From contig JADFMN010000004.1 in NCBI GenBank assembly GCA_022563855.1, positions 294,436 through 358,435 of the forward strand: 64,000 nucleotides of DNA, written 5' to 3'. The notes under the pieces are model-generated. The model had not been told where the DNA came from. It made no database searches and saw only the letters and a list, made by a program, of their open reading frames with translations. Positions 1 to 9,628 of the stretch are shown one piece after another. This stretch comes from Armatimonadota bacterium. Its GTDB lineage: Bacteria > Armatimonadota > Fimbriimonadia > Fimbriimonadales > Fimbriimonadaceae. The number at the start of each line of letters is the position of its first letter. The stretch's first letter is position 1. The position numbers were made by a program, and so were the translations under genes.

Positions 1-127
1 TCACGACCACCACCTTCCACGTGTAAGACTGGGCAGCGAGGTACTCGTTCAGTCGCTCCAGGGTCGGACCGATCCGGTCTTCCTCGTTGTAGGCCGGGAC
101 GATGACGGCGAGGTGCGGCTTTTCCAA
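1..127 (-). CDS. Family 2 glycosyltransferase, N-terminal fragment
   Basis: This is the first 42 codons of a gene that runs off the left edge of the window. The translation opens MEKPHLAVIVPAYNEEDRIG, the classic GT-A fold start of family 2 glycosyltransferases (VIVPAYNEE, nucleotide-sugar binding strand and loop), close to dolichyl-phosphate mannose synthase-like enzymes. Such enzymes move a sugar from an activated donor to a lipid or glycan at the inner membrane face. The start is TTG at 127; it is the only start codon after an in-frame TGA nine codons upstream. The acceptor cannot be inferred from this fragment. Confidence 0.75.
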   Translation of the reverse strand, partial: MEKPHLAVIVPAYNEEDRIGPTLERLNEYLAAQSYTWKVVVV

Positions 128-178
128 GTCGGTTTCGAGTCTACCAGTGGAATGTCAATCGCGGGCGCAGCGAATGCG

Positions 179-913
179 CTAACCTTTTGGTTTGTCCAGT
201 GGTCGCTCGTGGAGGATGAAAATCGTGCTCAGACCGCGCTTAGGCGGAATGACGAGTTTCCCGCGGTAGTAGAGCATGGTCGAGCCTCCGCCATCGAGCG
301 ATACCGCGTTGACGACACCGAGTCGCTTCATGGCGTTGCCAAATTCGCGGAGCGTCACGCGGTTGTTGGTCGCCATCATGACCAGTTCGCCCGACGCCGT
401 TAGACCGATGCCGGTCCGAGGAGCTTTGCCCAGCAGTCCGATGTCCGTGAAGTGTTGCGCCCGCGGATTAGGCGAAACCTTTCCGTTGCGAATGAGCCGC
501 ACCGTTCCCCGCAGCAGATGCCTATAGCCGTACCAGTCGATCTCTCGCTGGTACGGCGTATCGAAGATCTTGACCTGGCCGTACCAGTCGACGCCGACGG
601 CGCTGCCACGATTGCCTTGGGCGACCAGTTTTCCGTTGACTACCACGTCGGCAACCGGCTGCTGCGTCTTCCAACCGAAGAACGTGCCCGTGATCGCCGC
701 CGCAGGCCGTTGCGCATCGATCATCTTTGAAGCGTTGGTGAGCTTGTCCGCGTAATATGCCTCTGCGGTTACCCTGCGGCTGGGCATGTCTGCGACCACC
801 GCGTGGTAGTAGACGTAGCCGTCCTGAAAGCTCACGTACCTAATCGGTCGATCGGCTGCTCGGCCGTGCGGCGCAAGAGCCACGGCTAGCAGTAGTCCGG
901 CTGCGGGTCCCAT
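179..913 (-). CDS. Phosphodiester glycosidase (NAGPA-domain) family protein, exported
   Basis: A 244-residue protein with a short signal sequence (about residues 1-19, ending near GRA-AD) and a single NAGPA/phosphodiester glycosidase domain. The diagnostic pieces are ITGTFFGWKTQQPVADVVVN in the first half, APRTGIGLTASGELVMM, and the C-terminal VSLDGGGSTMLYYRGK. Family members cleave sugar-1-phosphodiester bonds or act on exopolysaccharide and cell-wall decorations. The gene starts at ATG 913 without an obvious Shine-Dalgarno site and ends 51 bp from the glycosyltransferase gene on the same strand, so an envelope-glycan role is likely. The exact substrate is unknown. Confidence 0.8.
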   Translation of the reverse strand: MGPAAGLLLAVALAPHGRAADRPIRYVSFQDGYVYYHAVVADMPSRRVTAEAYYADKLTNASKMIDAQRPAAAITGTFFGWKTQQPVADVVVNGKLVAQGNRGSAVGVDWYGQVKIFDTPYQREIDWYGYRHLLRGTVRLIRNGKVSPNPRAQHFTDIGLLGKAPRTGIGLTASGELVMMATNNRVTLREFGNAMKRLGVVNAVSLDGGGSTMLYYRGKLVIPPKRGLSTIFILHERPLDKPKG

Positions 914-1239
914 AATTTTGCTGCCTACAATTTACTATGTCGGATCAAAGGAGCGCCGCCTTCACGAGCGCTTCTAAAAATGGAGAACGGTTTCATCGTT
1001 TTCTTAGGACGTCTGATACCGGTCAATGTGATGGCGTTCCAGCGACAATCGGGATAAAACGACTAGGACTCCGTAGACACGATGCGCCGCGCGCGAGCTA
1101 ATCTCTTAAGAGTTGGTGTGTATCGGTCTTTCTATTCGTCCCGGGAATGGGCTTGGCTCGCGGACGGATTGGTAGGGCGAAGACTGCAGCACGGTTTCTG
1201 CTCGGTGAATTTTCTTGGATATCAGCGGTGTGATTAAGC
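914..1239. other. Divergent intergenic region, no gene seen
   Basis: 326 bp between the divergently transcribed phosphodiester glycosidase and the ctaA-ctaB fusion gene. Both promoters should lie here. I see no strong consensus promoter, RNA gene or repeat; the sequence is mixed and without long open frames. Confidence 0.5.
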
Positions 1240-3069
1240 GTGGCTAACGCGAAGTTTGCGCGGTACGCGTGGATCGTCCTTGCTTACACAATCCCCGTCA
1301 TCCTGTTCGGCGCGTTCGTTCGTGCCGGACTCCATGGAGACGGGTGCGGGGCGTTTTGGCCGGGATGCAACGGCGCGCTCATCGCGTCCGGCACGGATCT
1401 TAGCGAGAGCATCGAGTTCGGTCACCGAGTCAGCAGCGCGGTGCTGCTGCCCTTGGTCCTCGGGCTGCTGTTCTGGGCTATCAGGGCCTTCCCGCGCGGG
1501 CACTCGGCCAGGAAGGCCGCCGGCTTCGTCCTCTTGTTCACATTGACCGAAGGCGCCCTCGGAGCGGGCCTCGTCAAGTTCCAATGGGTTGCTCACGACG
1601 AGTCGCTCGCCAGAGTGTTCGCTATGGCGTTCCACCTGATCAACACGTTCTTCCTGCTCGGCGCCCAGGTGCTGACCGCGCACTTTGGGGCCGGGGGTGA
1701 GGGTATTAGGATCAAGGGACAGGGCTCTACCGGCTGGGCGATCATGCTCGGACTGGGGGCGCTTCTCCTACTTGGTGTCACGGGCGCGATCACGGCTCTC
1801 GGCGATACGATCTTTCCGGTCAAGTCTGCGTTTGAATCGCTCTCCCAAGACTTGGCCCCGACTTCGCACGTGGCGGAGCGGTTCCGTCTGCTCCACCCTC
1901 TGATCGCGACCTCCGTAGGGCTGTTCCTGCTCTTCGCCTGTGGGCTGGTCAGCAAGAACCGCCCAGTCGGCAAAGCTCGCAAATACGCGCGCTGGGTCGT
2001 CGCCGGCTTCATTCTGCAGATGGTGCTCGGGATTGCCAACGTTGCCCTCCAGGCGCCGATTTGGATGCAGATCATCCACCTTGCAGTCTCCGACGGCATC
2101 TGGATCGCCATGGTCTTGTTCGGCGCGTCCGCGCTCGCTCAGAGGTTTGCCCAGCCTGTCGAGCGGCGCGAAGAGGCGGTCGCGCCACAGCCCCAGGGGC
2201 TCGCGACTATGGTCAAGGCCTACCTCGCCCTGACAAAGCCTCGCGTTGTCAGCTTACTGCTGTTCACGACGGTGGCCGCCATGTTCATCGCGCAGCGCGG
2301 TTGGCCAGGCGGGTGGCTCGTGGTGTTCGTGTCGATCGGCGGATACATGGCCGCAGGCGCGGCGAACGCGTTCAACATGATCGTCGAACAGGACCTGGAC
2401 CTCGCGATGGAGCGCACGGCGAACCGGCCGACGGTGCAGAAGGTGATCTCCACGCGCAACGCGCTGATCTTCGGGTTTGCGATGATGGCGGGCTCGTTCG
2501 CGATCCTGTGGGCTGCCGCGAACCTTCTCGCCGCGATGATGGCTCTCTGCGGCCTGCTCTTCTACTTCTTCATCTACACCCTTGCGCTCAAGCGGCGGAC
2601 GCACTACAACATCGTAATCGGGGGTGCAGCCGGTGCATTTCCTCCGCTCGTGGGCTATGCAGCGGTCACAGGCTATTTGGATCCGCTGGCTTGGTATCTG
2701 TTCGCGATCATCTGTCTTTGGACGCCCGTCCACTTCTGGGCACTCGCCCTGTTGATCAAGGACGACTACGCAAAAGCAGGCGTACCGATGCTGCCAGTCG
2801 TGAAGGGCGATCGCGTTACTGTCATCCAAATCGCGGTTTACACCGTCTTGACTGCTGTGATCACTGTGATGCCGCTTTTCCAGGGACACGTCGGCTGGGT
2901 TTATTTGATCGGTGCCGGGGTGCTCAATCTAGGTCTGATCGCACAGAGTTTGCAACTGCTGCGATACACTGACCGCCCGCACGCGCGCTCACTCTTCAAG
3001 TACTCGATGGTCTATCTCGCCGCACTGTTCGTCATGTTTGCCGTCGATAGGGTGGTGCTGCTTTCGTGA
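1240..3069 (+). CDS. ctaAB: Fused heme A synthase / heme O synthase (CtaA-CtaB)
   Basis: A 609-residue membrane protein joining two heme-modifying enzymes. Residues 1 to about 310 are COX15/CtaA: a cysteine pair in [11 protein letters not shown], heme-ligand motifs [20 protein letters not shown] followed by AFHLIN, and RLLHPLIA and IIHLAVS in the second half. From residue 324 follows CtaB (protoheme IX farnesyltransferase): [13 protein letters not shown], the N/D-rich prenyl-diphosphate motif [22 protein letters not shown], and the second loop with [17 protein letters not shown]. CtaB makes heme O from heme B; CtaA oxidises it to heme A, so one polypeptide performs consecutive steps. The GTG start (1240) follows a long leader. 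It lies just upstream of the complex III/oxidase cluster that needs heme A. Confidence 0.93.
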   Translation: MANAKFARYAWIVLAYTIPVILFGAFVRAGLHGDGCGAFWPGCNGALIASGTDLSESIEFGHRVSSAVLLPLVLGLLFWAIRAFPRGHSARKAAGFVLLFTLTEGALGAGLVKFQWVAHDESLARVFAMAFHLINTFFLLGAQVLTAHFGAGGEGIRIKGQGSTGWAIMLGLGALLLLGVTGAITALGDTIFPVKSAFESLSQDLAPTSHVAERFRLLHPLIATSVGLFLLFACGLVSKNRPVGKARKYARWVVAGFILQMVLGIANVALQAPIWMQIIHLAVSDGIWIAMVLFGASALAQRFAQPVERREEAVAPQPQGLATMVKAYLALTKPRVVSLLLFTTVAAMFIAQRGWPGGWLVVFVSIGGYMAAGAANAFNMIVEQDLDLAMERTANRPTVQKVISTRNALIFGFAMMAGSFAILWAAANLLAAMMALCGLLFYFFIYTLALKRRTHYNIVIGGAAGAFPPLVGYAAVTGYLDPLAWYLFAIICLWTPVHFWALALLIKDDYAKAGVPMLPVVKGDRVTVIQIAVYTVLTAVITVMPLFQGHVGWVYLIGAGVLNLGLIAQSLQLLRYTDRPHARSLFKYSMVYLAALFVMFAVDRVVLLS

Positions 3070-3075
3070 CCGGAG

Positions 3076-3105
3076 TTGCAGAAGTCGGCTTTAGTCCAGT
3101 AAAGT
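3076..3105 (+). promoter_or_regulatory. Possible promoter for the act-cox cluster
   Basis: TTGCAG (3076-3081) and TAAAGT (3100-3105) are separated by 18 bp in the 84-bp gap between ctaAB and actA. The match to sigma-70 elements is only moderate; read-through from ctaAB is equally possible. Confidence 0.3.
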
Positions 3106-3153
3106 TAGCGATACACCGGATGTGCACGACCCTAGAGGCAGGAGCGCTATAGG

Positions 3154-3900
3154 ATGGCGCAGTTGTTTTCGCCCAGTGCGAACACTAAGGCGACCGTCGG
3201 GCTGCTTCTAGCGGCGGGGGTGCCGTTCACGATCTTCTATTTGGGATCGACGATTACTCGGTCGCCGTTCAACACGGGCGTCACGGTTCCGCTTGACCAG
3301 CCTGTGCCGTTCAGCCACAAGCACCACGCTGTCGAATTGGGCATCGACTGTCGGTTCTGTCACTCAGCGGTGGAGAACGGCCCGGTTGCCGGACTGCCGG
3401 CGACCGAGGTGTGCATGAGCTGCCACTCGCAGATTTGGACCAACAGCCCCCTGCTCGACATGGTGCGGGACAGTTACGAAACTGGCGTGCCGATCGAGTG
3501 GGTCCGCGTGAACAACCTGCCGGACTTCGTGTACTTCAACCACAGCATCCACATCGACCGTGGGGTGAACTGCAACGTCTGCCACGGCTCGATCACGCAG
3601 ATGGCGATCACGTCGAAGGGGCAGACGTTCCATATGTCCTGGTGCCTGGAGTGCCACAACAACCCTGAAAAGTTCTTGTATCAGGTCGAAGGCGCCGGCG
3701 ATATGTCACCAAGGCAGCAGGTGTTCTTGCTGTATCAGAAAATCATCGCCGGCGACAAGCTCACGCCGGCAGAGCACAACATCGCCGAAGGGCTAATGGA
3801 GCGCGTGCCAAAGGACAAGTACCACGAGAACTTGGAGGTTATGGAGAAGCTCGGCGTCAACCTGACGCAAATGGCGGACTGCTACGTTTGTCACAGATGA
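3154..3900 (+). CDS. actA: Alternative complex III subunit A, pentaheme cytochrome c
   Basis: A 248-residue protein with one N-terminal membrane anchor/uncleaved signal (residues 14-31) and five CXXCH heme c sites: CRFCH (66-70), CMSCH (87-91), CNVCH (140-144), CLECH (164-168) and CYVCH (243-247). Five hemes in a protein of this size, followed directly by the iron-sulfur subunit gene, is the signature of ActA. In ACIII it accepts electrons derived from quinol oxidation and passes them towards the monoheme cytochrome and the terminal oxidase. The ATG at 3154 follows AGGAG. actB begins 7 bp after the stop codon. Confidence 0.95.
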   Translation: MAQLFSPSANTKATVGLLLAAGVPFTIFYLGSTITRSPFNTGVTVPLDQPVPFSHKHHAVELGIDCRFCHSAVENGPVAGLPATEVCMSCHSQIWTNSPLLDMVRDSYETGVPIEWVRVNNLPDFVYFNHSIHIDRGVNCNVCHGSITQMAITSKGQTFHMSWCLECHNNPEKFLYQVEGAGDMSPRQQVFLLYQKIIAGDKLTPAEHNIAEGLMERVPKDKYHENLEVMEKLGVNLTQMADCYVCHR

Positions 3901-3907
3901 AGATTCA

Positions 3908-6900
3908 ATGATGAGCGACAGCGATACCGAGCAGATGAGGCCCGATCGGGGCAAGCAAGCTTCCGGGCCTAAGTATTGGAAGAGCCTGGAGCAACTTGTG
4001 GGCTCTCCCGAAATCGAGAAGTGGGCCGAAGACGAATTCCCGTATCGCAAGGATCTGGCGAGCATCGACCGGCGCGACTTCTTGAAGGTGATGGGCGCAT
4101 CGCTCATGTTCGCAGGGGTGGGTGCCGCTGGCTGTCGAACGACCCCGGAAAGCCGGATAGTTCCCTACATCATTGCCCCAGAGGACAGACCTCTGGGCGA
4201 AACCGTGCAGTACGCCACGTCGCACACCGTAGGCGGCTATGCGATCGGTTTGTTGGCCACAAGCTACGAGGGCCGACCGATACGGCTCGACGGCAACCCT
4301 CTTCACCCTACAAGCGAATCGGGGGTCGATGCGCGGACGCAGGCTCAGATTCTAGGCATGTACGACCCCGACCGGCTCAGGTCGGTGCAGGATCGCGGCG
4401 AATTCAGCACGTGGATTAGCTTTCTGAAGGACGCCAGAGAGAAGCTTGCAGCCGGCGAGGCGAACGATGGGTCCAGAATCGCCATCTTGACTGAGAGTGT
4501 CGGCTCGCCGTCGTTGGCCAGTCAGATCAGGGCGTTCCAGAGCAAATACCCTGGAGCGCAGTGGTACCAGTACGACGCGGTGAATCGCGACAGCGTTCGC
4601 CAGGGCGCGGTCGCAGCTTTCGGCCAGCACGTCGAGACGCGGTACCGTTTCGATCGTGCAAACGTGATCCTCGCAGTGGACTCGAACACCTTCATGGAAG
4701 GCCCGGGAGCGGTTCGATACATGTCCGACATCATGGGCGGTCGGCAGATCGACGCGGACCACGAGGGCATGAACCGCATCTATGTGGTCGAGCATGCACC
4801 AAGCACCTTGGGCGTGACCGCCGACCACAGGATTCCGCTGAAGCCGTCGCAGATGTTGCAGTTCGTTCGCGCGCTCGCCGCGGAGTTGGGCATGAGCGGC
4901 GCTGCCGGCGTCTCGGCGCCCGACGGCGTGAGCAAAGAGTGGATCGCCGCCCTGGCCGCCGACTTGATGGCGAACGGCGGCGCGAGCGTTGTCGTGCCGG
5001 GCGACCACTTGCCTCCTTCGGTACATGCGGTCGTGCACGGCGTAAACGAGTTCCTGGGCAACGTCGGCAGGACGGTCATCCACACTGAGCCGGTTCTGCC
5101 GAAGCCAGCCGACAGCGCCGCCGAGATCCGAAACTTGGTCACGGCGATGGAGTCCGGGCTCGATATGTTGTTGATACTGGGCGGGAACCCGGTGTACGAC
5201 GCGCCTGCCGATCTGGGGTTCGTCGAGGCGCTCAAGGGCGTTTCGCTCACGGCGCACCTATCGCTGCACGCCGATGAAACAGGCGCTGCGTGCGACTGGG
5301 AGCTGCCGGACTCTCACTTTCTGGAGTCCTGGTCGGACGGTCGCGCATTCGACGGCACCGCCTCGATACAGCAGCCGCTCATCGAGCCGCTCTACGACTG
5401 TAAGTCGGCGCACGAACTGCTCGATGCGCTGGCAGGAGAGTCTCGAGAAGGGCTCGAGATCGTGCGGAGCTACTGGCGCTCGAATTGGAACGCCGACGCT
5501 AGCGACGATGAGTTTGACAAGCTTTGGCGAGTTGCACTGAGCAAGGGCGTTTTGGCTGGAACGGAGGCGTCCGAGATCCAGGTGCAAGTGATCGAGGGGC
5601 TCCTGAGCGGGATTCCGAAGTCGATGAAATCGTCAGAGCTTGAACTCGTGATCCTGCCCGATCCAACCGTGTACGACGGGAGGTACGCGAACAACGGATG
5701 GCTGCAAGAGCTTCCCAAACCGATCTCCAACTTGACGTGGGACAACTCGATCCAGATGAGCCACGCCACCGCGCTCAAGCACGGGGTCGAGATCGACAAG
5801 AAGTACCTGTTCGTACCGGCGGTTCGCGACGCGGACGTCTTCAAGCTGACGGCCAACGGTCGGAGCGTGGAGGGGGCTGTCTACGTGAACCTCGGCATGG
5901 CCGACGACGTGATCGTCGTTCATCTCGGCTACGGCAGAACGCGCGGCGGTCGGATCATCGAGTCGGACGACAGGACCAAGCACGGCGGCGGTTTCAGCGC
6001 ATACCGGGTGCGCGACAGCCGGAACATGTCGATGACGACCGAGGGCGTGAAGCTTCAAAAGACGAAAGAGACGTATCCGCTGGCGAACACGCAGTTCCAC
6101 AACACGATCGACGTCACCGAGGTCGACAGCGACCGCGAGATCTTCCAGGAGATGACGCTGGAGCGGTTCAGGAACCTGAACAGCGGCGTCGAGGAGCTGC
6201 CGGAGAAGCACGAAGCGCCGTCGATGTACGACAACGACAGGAACCTTCTGAGCGGCATCTTCCCCGACGTGAACGCCGACGACGACGCGAACTACCAGTG
6301 GGCCATGACCATCGACCTCACGCTGTGCACGGGCTGCAACGCGTGCGTGATGGCGTGCGTCGCGGAGAACAACATCCCGGTAGTCAACAAGTACCAAGTT
6401 CAGCGCGGTCGCGAGATGCACTGGATACGCATCGACCGCTACTACACCGGCGGCAGCAGCGACGAGTGGCCGATAAAGAACCCGCAGATCAAGTTTCAGC
6501 CGGTCACGTGCATGCATTGCGAGCATGCCCCGTGCGAGCCGGTCTGTCCGGTCGCAGCGACCATCCACAGCAAGGAAGGGCTGAACCAGATGGTTTACAA
6601 CCGGTGCGTCGGAACGCGCTATTGCTCGAACAACTGCCCGTACAAGGTTCGCCGGTTCAACTTCCTCAACTACGCGAACCTGCACGGAATCGCAGTCAAG
6701 GACATGCGGCACAACCCGTCGGTGACGGTTCGCGGCAGGGGCGTGATGGAGAAGTGCACGTACTGCGTCCAGCGCATCAACGAGACTAGGATTACTGCGA
6801 AGAAGGAGCGGCGCAAGATAGGCGGCGACGAAGTGCGGACGGCGTGCCAGGTGGCGTGCCCGACGAACGCGATCGTGTTCGGCGACAAGAGCAACGAGGC

Positions 6901-7024
6901 GAGCGTGGTCGCCAAGTCGCGAAAGGACAAGCGCAACTATATCCTGCTGGAAATGGTGAACACTCGGCCGCGCACTACGTACCTCGCGCGGGTCACGAAC
7001 CTGAACGAGGAGGTCGGCGTCTAG
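3908..7024 (+). CDS. actB: Alternative complex III iron-sulfur subunit B (Tat-exported)
   Basis: A 1038-residue protein. A twin-arginine signal (RRDFLKVMGASLMF, near residue 54) shows export of the folded protein by Tat; tatC is in the same window. The central part (about 90-750) resembles a molybdopterin oxidoreductase that in ACIII has lost its cofactor. The C-terminal part (about 790-1000) is a four-cluster ferredoxin domain with CTGCNACVMAC, CMHCEHAPCEPVCP, CVGTRYCSNNCPYKVRR and CTYCVQRI...CQVACPTNA. The large domain and the Fe-S domain are fused, as is usual for ActB. It sits between the quinol-binding membrane subunits and ActA. The next start codon is 2 bp after its stop. Confidence 0.95.
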   Translation: MMSDSDTEQMRPDRGKQASGPKYWKSLEQLVGSPEIEKWAEDEFPYRKDLASIDRRDFLKVMGASLMFAGVGAAGCRTTPESRIVPYIIAPEDRPLGETVQYATSHTVGGYAIGLLATSYEGRPIRLDGNPLHPTSESGVDARTQAQILGMYDPDRLRSVQDRGEFSTWISFLKDAREKLAAGEANDGSRIAILTESVGSPSLASQIRAFQSKYPGAQWYQYDAVNRDSVRQGAVAAFGQHVETRYRFDRANVILAVDSNTFMEGPGAVRYMSDIMGGRQIDADHEGMNRIYVVEHAPSTLGVTADHRIPLKPSQMLQFVRALAAELGMSGAAGVSAPDGVSKEWIAALAADLMANGGASVVVPGDHLPPSVHAVVHGVNEFLGNVGRTVIHTEPVLPKPADSAAEIRNLVTAMESGLDMLLILGGNPVYDAPADLGFVEALKGVSLTAHLSLHADETGAACDWELPDSHFLESWSDGRAFDGTASIQQPLIEPLYDCKSAHELLDALAGESREGLEIVRSYWRSNWNADASDDEFDKLWRVALSKGVLAGTEASEIQVQVIEGLLSGIPKSMKSSELELVILPDPTVYDGRYANNGWLQELPKPISNLTWDNSIQMSHATALKHGVEIDKKYLFVPAVRDADVFKLTANGRSVEGAVYVNLGMADDVIVVHLGYGRTRGGRIIESDDRTKHGGGFSAYRVRDSRNMSMTTEGVKLQKTKETYPLANTQFHNTIDVTEVDSDREIFQEMTLERFRNLNSGVEELPEKHEAPSMYDNDRNLLSGIFPDVNADDDANYQWAMTIDLTLCTGCNACVMACVAENNIPVVNKYQVQRGREMHWIRIDRYYTGGSSDEWPIKNPQIKFQPVTCMHCEHAPCEPVCPVAATIHSKEGLNQMVYNRCVGTRYCSNNCPYKVRRFNFLNYANLHGIAVKDMRHNPSVTVRGRGVMEKCTYCVQRINETRITAKKERRKIGGDEVRTACQVACPTNAIVFGDKSNEASVVAKSRKDKRNYILLEMVNTRPRTTYLARVTNLNEEVGV

Positions 7025-7026
7025 CA

Positions 7027-8433
7027 ATGCCGGTTGACCAGAAGTTCGATCAGCGGCTGCTGACGGGCGACCACACCAACGAATCGATCGACGCCACGCT
7101 CGGCAACATCGTCCTCGATCCGAAGTCGCACAAGAGACCGTGGATGGTGATGGTCGGCATCGGTTTCTTGTTCGTCAACATCATGCTGATTTCGATCACG
7201 GTGCTGGTATTCACCGGCATCGGGATCTGGGGCAACAACCAGCCGGTTGGCTGGGGGTTCGACATCATCAACTTCGTTTGGTGGATCGGCATCGGTCACG
7301 CGGGGACGCTGATCTCGGCGATCCTGCTGCTGATGCGGCAGCGCTGGCGCAACTCGATCAATCGATTTGCCGAAGCGATGACGATCTTCGCCGTGATGTG
7401 CGCAGGGATTTATCCGCTGTTGCACACCGGGCGTCCTTGGGTCGCGTACTGGCTGCTCCCTTATCCGAACATCATGGGGCTGTGGCCGCAGTTCCGATCT
7501 CCGCTGATTTGGGACGTGTTTGCGATCAGCACGTACTTCCTGGTCTCGGTGATGTTCTGGTACGTAGGGTTGGTGCCGGATCTCGGCACGTTGCGCGATC
7601 GCAGCAAGAAGCGCATCTCGCAGCTCGTCTACGGTGTCTTGTCGCTGGGGTGGCGCGGTTCTGCCCGACACTGGCACCGCTACATGCACGCTTCGATCAT
7701 TCTTGCCGGGCTATCGGCCCCGCTCGTGCTGTCCGTCCACTCGATCATATCCTTCGACTTTGCGATGTCGATCGTTCCGGGGTGGAACGTTACGATCTTC
7801 CCGCCGTACTTCGTGGCTGGCGCCGTGTACGCCGGGTTTGCAGTCGTGATCGCGCTTCTTGTGCCGCTGCGCCGGTGGTACGGGCTCCAAGAGTTCGTCA
7901 CGATGAAGCACATGGACTGGATGGCAAGGGTCATGCTGGCGACCGGCCTCATCGTGGTGTACGGGTACGCGATGGAGTGGTTCTATGCGTGGTACAGTGG
8001 CGAGCCGGTCGAACTGTCGCTCATCTACAACAAGATGCACCTGTTCGACGCCCCGTACTCTTGGATCTACTACCTGCTGCTGCTGTGCAATTTCGTCATC
8101 CCGCAGATGTTGTGGTTCCCGAAGATTCGGCAGAACTTGAGGGCTCTGTTCTGGATTTCAATCGTCATCAGCATCGGCATGTGGTTCGAACGGTTCGTGA
8201 TCATTCCGATGAGCCTGACGCGCGACTACCTGCCGAGCGCGTTCGGATACTACTCGCCGACGATTTGGGACTTCGCGATGTTCTTTGGCACGATCGGGTT
8301 CTTCATCTTCATGATCTTCCTGTTCGTGCGGTTCCTCCCGATGATCAACATTTTCGAGATGAAGGAGATGGTGCACACTGAGAAGCACGAGGACGATTCC
8401 GGGCAGGAGTCGGAGGAGGCGAGGAAGAACTGA
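7027..8433 (+). CDS. actC: Alternative complex III membrane subunit C (NrfD/PsrC family)
   Basis: A 468-residue integral membrane protein of the NrfD/PsrC family, with about ten transmembrane segments from residue 37 onward (for example MVGIGFLFVNIMLISITVLV and WWIGIGHAGTLISAILLL). ActC is the quinol-oxidising membrane subunit. I chose the ATG at 7027 because the protein then starts MPVDQKFDQRLLTGDHTN directly after the actB stop; the open frame continues upstream only because it overlaps actB. A charged, acidic C-terminal tail (HTEKHEDDSGQESEE) follows the last helix. The stop codon overlaps the actD start (TGATG). Confidence 0.94.
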   Translation: MPVDQKFDQRLLTGDHTNESIDATLGNIVLDPKSHKRPWMVMVGIGFLFVNIMLISITVLVFTGIGIWGNNQPVGWGFDIINFVWWIGIGHAGTLISAILLLMRQRWRNSINRFAEAMTIFAVMCAGIYPLLHTGRPWVAYWLLPYPNIMGLWPQFRSPLIWDVFAISTYFLVSVMFWYVGLVPDLGTLRDRSKKRISQLVYGVLSLGWRGSARHWHRYMHASIILAGLSAPLVLSVHSIISFDFAMSIVPGWNVTIFPPYFVAGAVYAGFAVVIALLVPLRRWYGLQEFVTMKHMDWMARVMLATGLIVVYGYAMEWFYAWYSGEPVELSLIYNKMHLFDAPYSWIYYLLLLCNFVIPQMLWFPKIRQNLRALFWISIVISIGMWFERFVIIPMSLTRDYLPSAFGYYSPTIWDFAMFFGTIGFFIFMIFLFVRFLPMINIFEMKEMVHTEKHEDDSGQESEEARKN

Positions 8434-8993
8434 TGTCGCACCGAGACACATCGCCAAAGCCGTACGGAGTGGTCGCCGCGTTTACGACCCCGGAGGAGCT
8501 GCTCGCCGCGACCAAGAAGGCCAAGTCGAGCGGCTACAAAGACATGGAGGCGTATTCGCCGATCCCTGTAGAAGGGATCATCGAAGTCTTTGAGTGGAAG
8601 GACGACCGCCTCGGATACATCGTGTTCTTCGGCGGGCTGATTGGCATCGCCGCGGGGCTCGGGCTCCAGGTGTGGAGCCAGGGGATTGCCTACGCTCACA
8701 ACGTTGGCGGAAAGCCGTACCTCACGCTTCCGATGTTCTTGCCCGTCTTCTACGAGGCCACGATCCTCTTCGCTGCGCTTGCTGCTACCGTCGGTATGTT
8801 CATGCTGAACGGGCTTCCGAAGCCGCACCATCCGATCTTCAACGCCGAAGTCGGCCCGCGAGCCTCGCAAGATCGATTCCTGCTGTGCATCGAGGCCACC
8901 GACGCCCAGTTCAGCAGAGAGTCGGTCGTGGAGTTCTTGAACTCGACAGGCGCGGAGTCGGTCGAGTACATCGAAACCTCGGAGGGCTACTGA
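8433..8993 (+). CDS. actD: Alternative complex III subunit D (DUF3341)
   Basis: A 186-residue protein with the DUF3341 pattern: a soluble N-terminal part (PYGVVAAFTTPEELLAATKK, YSPIPVEGI), two transmembrane helices around residues 62-82 and 103-125, and a cytoplasmic C-terminal alpha/beta part ending in a segment on the fate of electrons or stability (FLLCIEATDAQFSRE). ActD has no cofactors and packs against ActC and ActF. Its start overlaps the actC stop by one base and its stop overlaps the actE start by one base, so translation is probably coupled. Confidence 0.93.
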   Translation: MSHRDTSPKPYGVVAAFTTPEELLAATKKAKSSGYKDMEAYSPIPVEGIIEVFEWKDDRLGYIVFFGGLIGIAAGLGLQVWSQGIAYAHNVGGKPYLTLPMFLPVFYEATILFAALAATVGMFMLNGLPKPHHPIFNAEVGPRASQDRFLLCIEATDAQFSRESVVEFLNSTGAESVEYIETSEGY

Positions 8994-9628
8994 TGAAGCG
9001 TTCTAGAGTTCTTCAGGCGGCGTGCGCGGCGATCTTTGTTTTCTCGATCGTCGGGTGCCACAACGACATGTGGCTGCAGCCGAAGGTGATGGCGCAGGAC
9101 AAGAGCGAGTTCTACGCCGACAACATGGCAAGCCGTATGCCCGTGCGAGGCACGGTGCAGTATCTGAAGCCCAGAACGGATGATGTCTATTACGGCTATA
9201 TCGACGGCAAGCTCGTCGAGGAGTTCCCGATCGTCGTCACCGAAGAGGTTATTCGGCGGGGCCAAGAGAGGTTCAACATCTTCTGTCTGAACTGCCACGG
9301 CGCGCTGGGCGACGGCAACGGGATGATCGCTAAGCGCGGATTCAACCTTCAGCGTCCGGTCGCGACGTACCACACCGATCGGCTGCGCGAAATGCCCGTC
9401 GGTCACTTTTTCGACGTGATCTCGAACGGCTACGGCGCGATGTACTCACTCGCGGCGCGCATCACGCCGGAGGATCGGTGGGCGGTCGTGGCTTACGTGC
9501 GCGTCTTGCAGCGAAGCCAGAACGCGACGCTCGACGATGTGCCGGTAGAGCAGCGAGACTTGATGGACGCGCCCGAACTACAGCTCGACGATGAGAACGA
9601 CGCGAGCACAGGAGGAGGGCACGACTAG
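8993..9628 (+). CDS. actE: Alternative complex III subunit E, monoheme lipoprotein cytochrome c
   Basis: A 211-residue protein beginning MKRSRVLQAACAAIFVFSIV followed by GC, a lipobox that would acylate Cys20. The single heme site CLNCHGALGDGNG lies near residue 101 with a likely axial methionine in the following segment (MPVGHFFDVISNGYGAMYS). This is ActE, the mobile-type monoheme cytochrome tethered to the membrane that hands electrons on from ActA. The ATG at 8993 overlaps the actD stop (TGATG); the frame is open further upstream only as an overlap of actD. An acidic tail precedes the stop. Confidence 0.93.
   Translation: MKRSRVLQAACAAIFVFSIVGCHNDMWLQPKVMAQDKSEFYADNMASRMPVRGTVQYLKPRTDDVYYGYIDGKLVEEFPIVVTEEVIRRGQERFNIFCLNCHGALGDGNGMIAKRGFNLQRPVATYHTDRLREMPVGHFFDVISNGYGAMYSLAARITPEDRWAVVAYVRVLQRSQNATLDDVPVEQRDLMDAPELQLDDENDASTGGGHD

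Noticed and set aside
4352..5257. A long open frame (301 codons) antisense to actB, and similar ones antisense to mutS, pcrA and coxA
   Set aside because: They are shadows of GC-rich genes: arginine- and proline-rich, no motifs, no ribosome-binding sites, and the sense strand codes for recognised proteins.
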